The notes under the pieces: model-generated | Database searches by the model: none | Seen by the model: the letters and a program-made list of their open reading frames with translations, nothing else | What the model was told of the DNA's origin: nothing | Source: Paenibacillus sp. FSL K6-1096 | GTDB lineage: Bacteria; Bacillota; Bacilli; Paenibacillales; Paenibacillaceae | Direction: 5' to 3' | NCBI RefSeq assembly: GCF_037977055.1 | Contig: NZ_CP150274.1 | Coordinates: 6,572,001-6,636,000, forward strand | DNA length: 64,000 bases | Shown here: positions 62,023 to 64,000 of the stretch, piece after piece | How positions within the stretch are numbered: position 1 is the stretch's first letter | Layout of the letters: every line of letters starts with the position of its first letter | Position numbers and translations under genes: made by a program

Positions 62023-62290
62023 CAAAAAAGGCACTCATCCCCTATAGGGACGAGAGCCTGTGCTCACGTGTTACCACCCAAATTCATCAATGCCTTGCGG
62101 CATTCACCTCTTCAGGTACTTCCGCAAAAATAGCGGGTATACCCTAGCACGTTAACGGATGCGGGTTCCGGCACAGCCTACAGCCCGTTCATGGGCTTCG
62201 GTGCGCAGCTCTGAGACCATATTCCCGAGGGTTTTCTTTACTCCTTTTCAGCATCCGGAGCTCTCTGTGAAAGAATTGCCAGGGTACTCT
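62023..62290 (-). promoter_or_regulatory. T-box leader of the methionyl-tRNA synthetase gene
   Basis: On the minus strand the leader ends in TGGGTGGTAACACG (62067-62080), the conserved T-box, followed by a terminator stem GGCTCTCGTCCC...GGGGATGAGTGCC and TTTTTT (62023-62058). Further upstream lie AGAGAGCTCCGG and CAGAGCTGCGC of stem I. A candidate specifier triplet ATG (complement of 62218-62220) fits methionine. Uncharged tRNA-Met would pair with the specifier and T-box and prevent termination. Confidence 0.88.
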
Positions 62291-62436
62291 TTCTCTTCAT
62301 AGCCATTGTGGTTATCCTAATTACTGGATATCATATACGGCAGGTGAGGTCTATGTCAACACCCTCCCGATATTTGCCAAACACCATGTTTATGTGCGAC
62401 AGTAGAGAGGAAGAGACAATAAGGAGATTGAGACTA

Positions 62437-63516
62437 TTGCCGGACAATAAGCAGGAACAAAAGAAAAGCTCAGGAGCCATGGGCTGGCTGGGCAGCGGAG
62501 CAGTGCTGCTGCTGCTCAAGGGGAAAGCGTTGCTGTCTCTGCTGAAGCTGGGGAAAATCGCGGGGCCGCTGATCTCCATGCTGGTATCGATCTGGGCCTA
62601 CGCCCTGGTCTCACCCTGGGAATTCGCCGCAGGCTTCGTGGCCTTATTATTTGTGCATGAAATTGGGCATGTGATTGCTGCCAAGCGGATCGGACTGCCG
62701 GTGAGCGCACCGCTGTTTATCCCGTTCATGGGCGCGCTGATTACGATGAAGAAGCAGCCGCTGGATGCCAGGGAGGAAGCTTATGTGGCTTTTGGCGGAC
62801 CGGTGCTGGGGAGTATTGGCGCAGCGGTTGTCTTTGGAGCTGCCTATTATTATCATAGCCCGCTATTATATTCACTCGCCTACATCGGGTTCTTCCTGAA
62901 TCTGATCAATCTGCTGCCGATCCACCCGCTGGACGGGGGGAGAATTGCGACGGCGGTCTCGCGCTGGCTGTGGCTGGTCGGACTGGTGGGAGGCTTCGTG
63001 GTCATACTGTATCTGAAGTCGGTGCTGTTCTTCATTATCTGGCTGCTGTTCGCTTATGATCTGTACAAGAAATACATCAGCCAGCGGAAGAGGAATCAGG
63101 GTCATGCGGTGTTAAAAAGCTTCCTGATTCCGATCGAGAATCTTCAGGAGCAGGGCTATCTGATCCCGGGGCCTGAGCATAGACGGGACTTGCCTTTTAC
63201 CACCTACAGCGATCTGGAACGCCAGCAATATGTAGGTGTGCACTGGGAGAACCTGGACTATTACGGGACGACAACGATGCCGGTGCAGTCCCTGATCCGC
63301 AAGGTCAGGATTGCGCAGCTGGAGCAGATCTATGTGGATATGAAGCTGCATCTGAAGATGCAGTGCGAGATCAGCTTCACGGTGTACGACAACGAGAAAT
63401 ATTATGAGGTGCCGGCAGCCTCGCGCTGGAGATACGGGATTGCCTATTTTGCTCTGGCCGGAATTCTCGGGGGCATGATGTATCTGGTTCATGTTGTGGG
63501 GAATGTAAATTTATAA
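62437..63516 (+). CDS. Site-2 protease family (M50) membrane peptidase
   Basis: About 359 residues with five or six membrane helices. The zinc motif HEIGH lies in FVHEIGHVIAAKRIGLPVSA (one residue differs from FVHE) and the third ligand in NLLPIHPLDGGRIA, the S2P/SpoIVFB signature. Intramembrane cleavage of regulators such as anti-sigma factors is the family role. The start is uncertain: TTG at 62437 has AAGGAG 10 bases upstream; an ATG at 62353 would add 28 residues in a region facing the T-box gene. Confidence 0.8.
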   Translation: MPDNKQEQKKSSGAMGWLGSGAVLLLLKGKALLSLLKLGKIAGPLISMLVSIWAYALVSPWEFAAGFVALLFVHEIGHVIAAKRIGLPVSAPLFIPFMGALITMKKQPLDAREEAYVAFGGPVLGSIGAAVVFGAAYYYHSPLLYSLAYIGFFLNLINLLPIHPLDGGRIATAVSRWLWLVGLVGGFVVILYLKSVLFFIIWLLFAYDLYKKYISQRKRNQGHAVLKSFLIPIENLQEQGYLIPGPEHRRDLPFTTYSDLERQQYVGVHWENLDYYGTTTMPVQSLIRKVRIAQLEQIYVDMKLHLKMQCEISFTVYDNEKYYEVPAASRWRYGIAYFALAGILGGMMYLVHVVGNVNL

Positions 63517-63584
63517 ATATTCGTTTATGAGCCTCCCGATTCGTCAAAGCTGGATAGCAGCGGAATGAAGAAGGGGGCATTACA

Positions 63585-63800
63585 ATGCGCATGACAAAAT
63601 TAGCTCTTCTGTCGATGGGGGCCTGTCTTCTAATTGGATCAGCAGGCTGCGGAGGCGGCAAGGAGCTTCCTGAATATACGGGAGTTCAGCTTATGCCGGG
63701 GCTGGATGGAGGATTGGGCCTGCAGGATCGCCTGAATTCGCCGGTGCTGCGGGATGTGTATGACGGCTCGATTCCAGAAGAGGTCTACGATACGCCGTAA
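63585..63800 (+). CDS. Small lipoprotein, unknown
   Basis: 71 residues with a lipobox GSAGC (Cys about residue 22) and an acidic, unstructured-looking mature part with LMPGLDGGLGLQDRLN. No recognised family. ATG at 63585 follows AAGGGGGC. Confidence 0.6.
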   Translation: MRMTKLALLSMGACLLIGSAGCGGGKELPEYTGVQLMPGLDGGLGLQDRLNSPVLRDVYDGSIPEEVYDTP

Positions 63801-63890
63801 AAGGCTCAGAGGCTTCAGGCTCTATACAGAATATTAATAATTCTGTATAATCCTCAATATTGATTGGAGCTACAGAGAGGAGCCGGAAGG

Positions 63891-64000
63891 ATGGCAGCAG
63901 AGATCGTTCATATCACAACTGAGGAACAGCTTAAGATGGCACTGGATATCCGCAAGCAGGTGTTTGTGGAGGAACAGAAGGTGCCGGTGGAAGAAGAAAT
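63891..64000 (+). CDS. GNAT acetyltransferase, 3' end cut by the window
   Basis: ATG after GAGGAGCCGGAAGG opens a frame reading MAAEIVHITTEEQLKMALDI, then RKQVFVEEQKVPVEEE, the typical N-terminus of YjcF/ElaA-like GNAT acetyltransferases. It runs off the end of the window, so the catalytic part is not visible. Confidence 0.75.
   Translation, partial: MAAEIVHITTEEQLKMALDIRKQVFVEEQKVPVEEE

Overview
The window looks like chromosome of a Paenibacillus-type member of the Bacillales. The evidence is GC-rich coding sequence with strong GGAGG ribosome binding sites and frequent TTG/GTG starts, a YesM/YesN-type sensor pair next to a carbohydrate ABC importer, many plant-polysaccharide enzymes (GH74, GH127, GH94, GH43), yjlC-ndh, an NhaK-like antiporter, a T-box leader and a stand-alone tRNA-Val gene. 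There is no plasmid or phage backbone, no complete insertion sequence and no CRISPR array. The species call is inferred from gene content, not from a marker gene.

Layout. 1-8.2 kb: end of a DinB-family gene, an SgrR-like regulator, a DUF4173-type membrane protein, a Crp/Fnr regulator, a nucleotidyltransferase, cysteine synthase, then vanZ/vanY-like cell-wall genes. 8.3-12.7 kb: a VanR/VanS-like two-component system, a second NarL/LiaR-type two-component system and a YcnI copper protein. 12.7-14.0 kb: an AT-rich patch of repeats and gene debris carrying an Im7/Im9-like bacteriocin immunity gene with no toxin. 14.2-17.6 kb: a secreted multidomain xyloglucanase. 17.7-23.2 kb: ECF sigma/anti-sigma pair, a small unknown protein, nitroreductase and yjlC-ndh behind a Rex-like operator. 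23.4-30.2 kb: hydrolase, lipoprotein, methionine aminopeptidase, Rrf2 regulator, acetyltransferase and a CatE-like dioxygenase. 30.4-35.4 kb: antiporter, split ThrE-type exporter, YitT-like protein and an AraC regulator.

35.5-50.8 kb is a carbohydrate-use region: AraC regulator with GH127 beta-L-arabinofuranosidase, cellobiose phosphorylase with a LacI regulator and two matching operators, a YesM/YesN sensor pair, a two-permease ABC importer with its binding lipoprotein, an (alpha/alpha)6 glycosidase and a GH43 enzyme. With the GH74 xyloglucanase this suggests extracellular cutting of plant glucans, import of oligosaccharides and intracellular trimming or phosphorolysis.

50.8-64 kb is more accessory. 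It holds another repeat cluster, small membrane and lipoproteins, and at 53.6-55.3 kb a compact agr-like quorum-sensing locus: a six-helix AgrC-like sensor without a kinase, AgrB, an AgrD-like peptide with serine in place of the ring cysteine, and a LytTR DNA-binding protein without a receiver domain. This is the strongest candidate for an undescribed system here. It is followed by an N-terminally truncated Rpn-family nuclease beside tRNA-Val, a NUDIX hydrolase, an XRE/MmyB regulator with an aldo/keto reductase, a T-box-controlled methionyl-tRNA synthetase, a site-2 protease and the start of a GNAT acetyltransferase. Several genes have ribosome binding sites with no standard start codon at the right distance (near 10417 and 24166).
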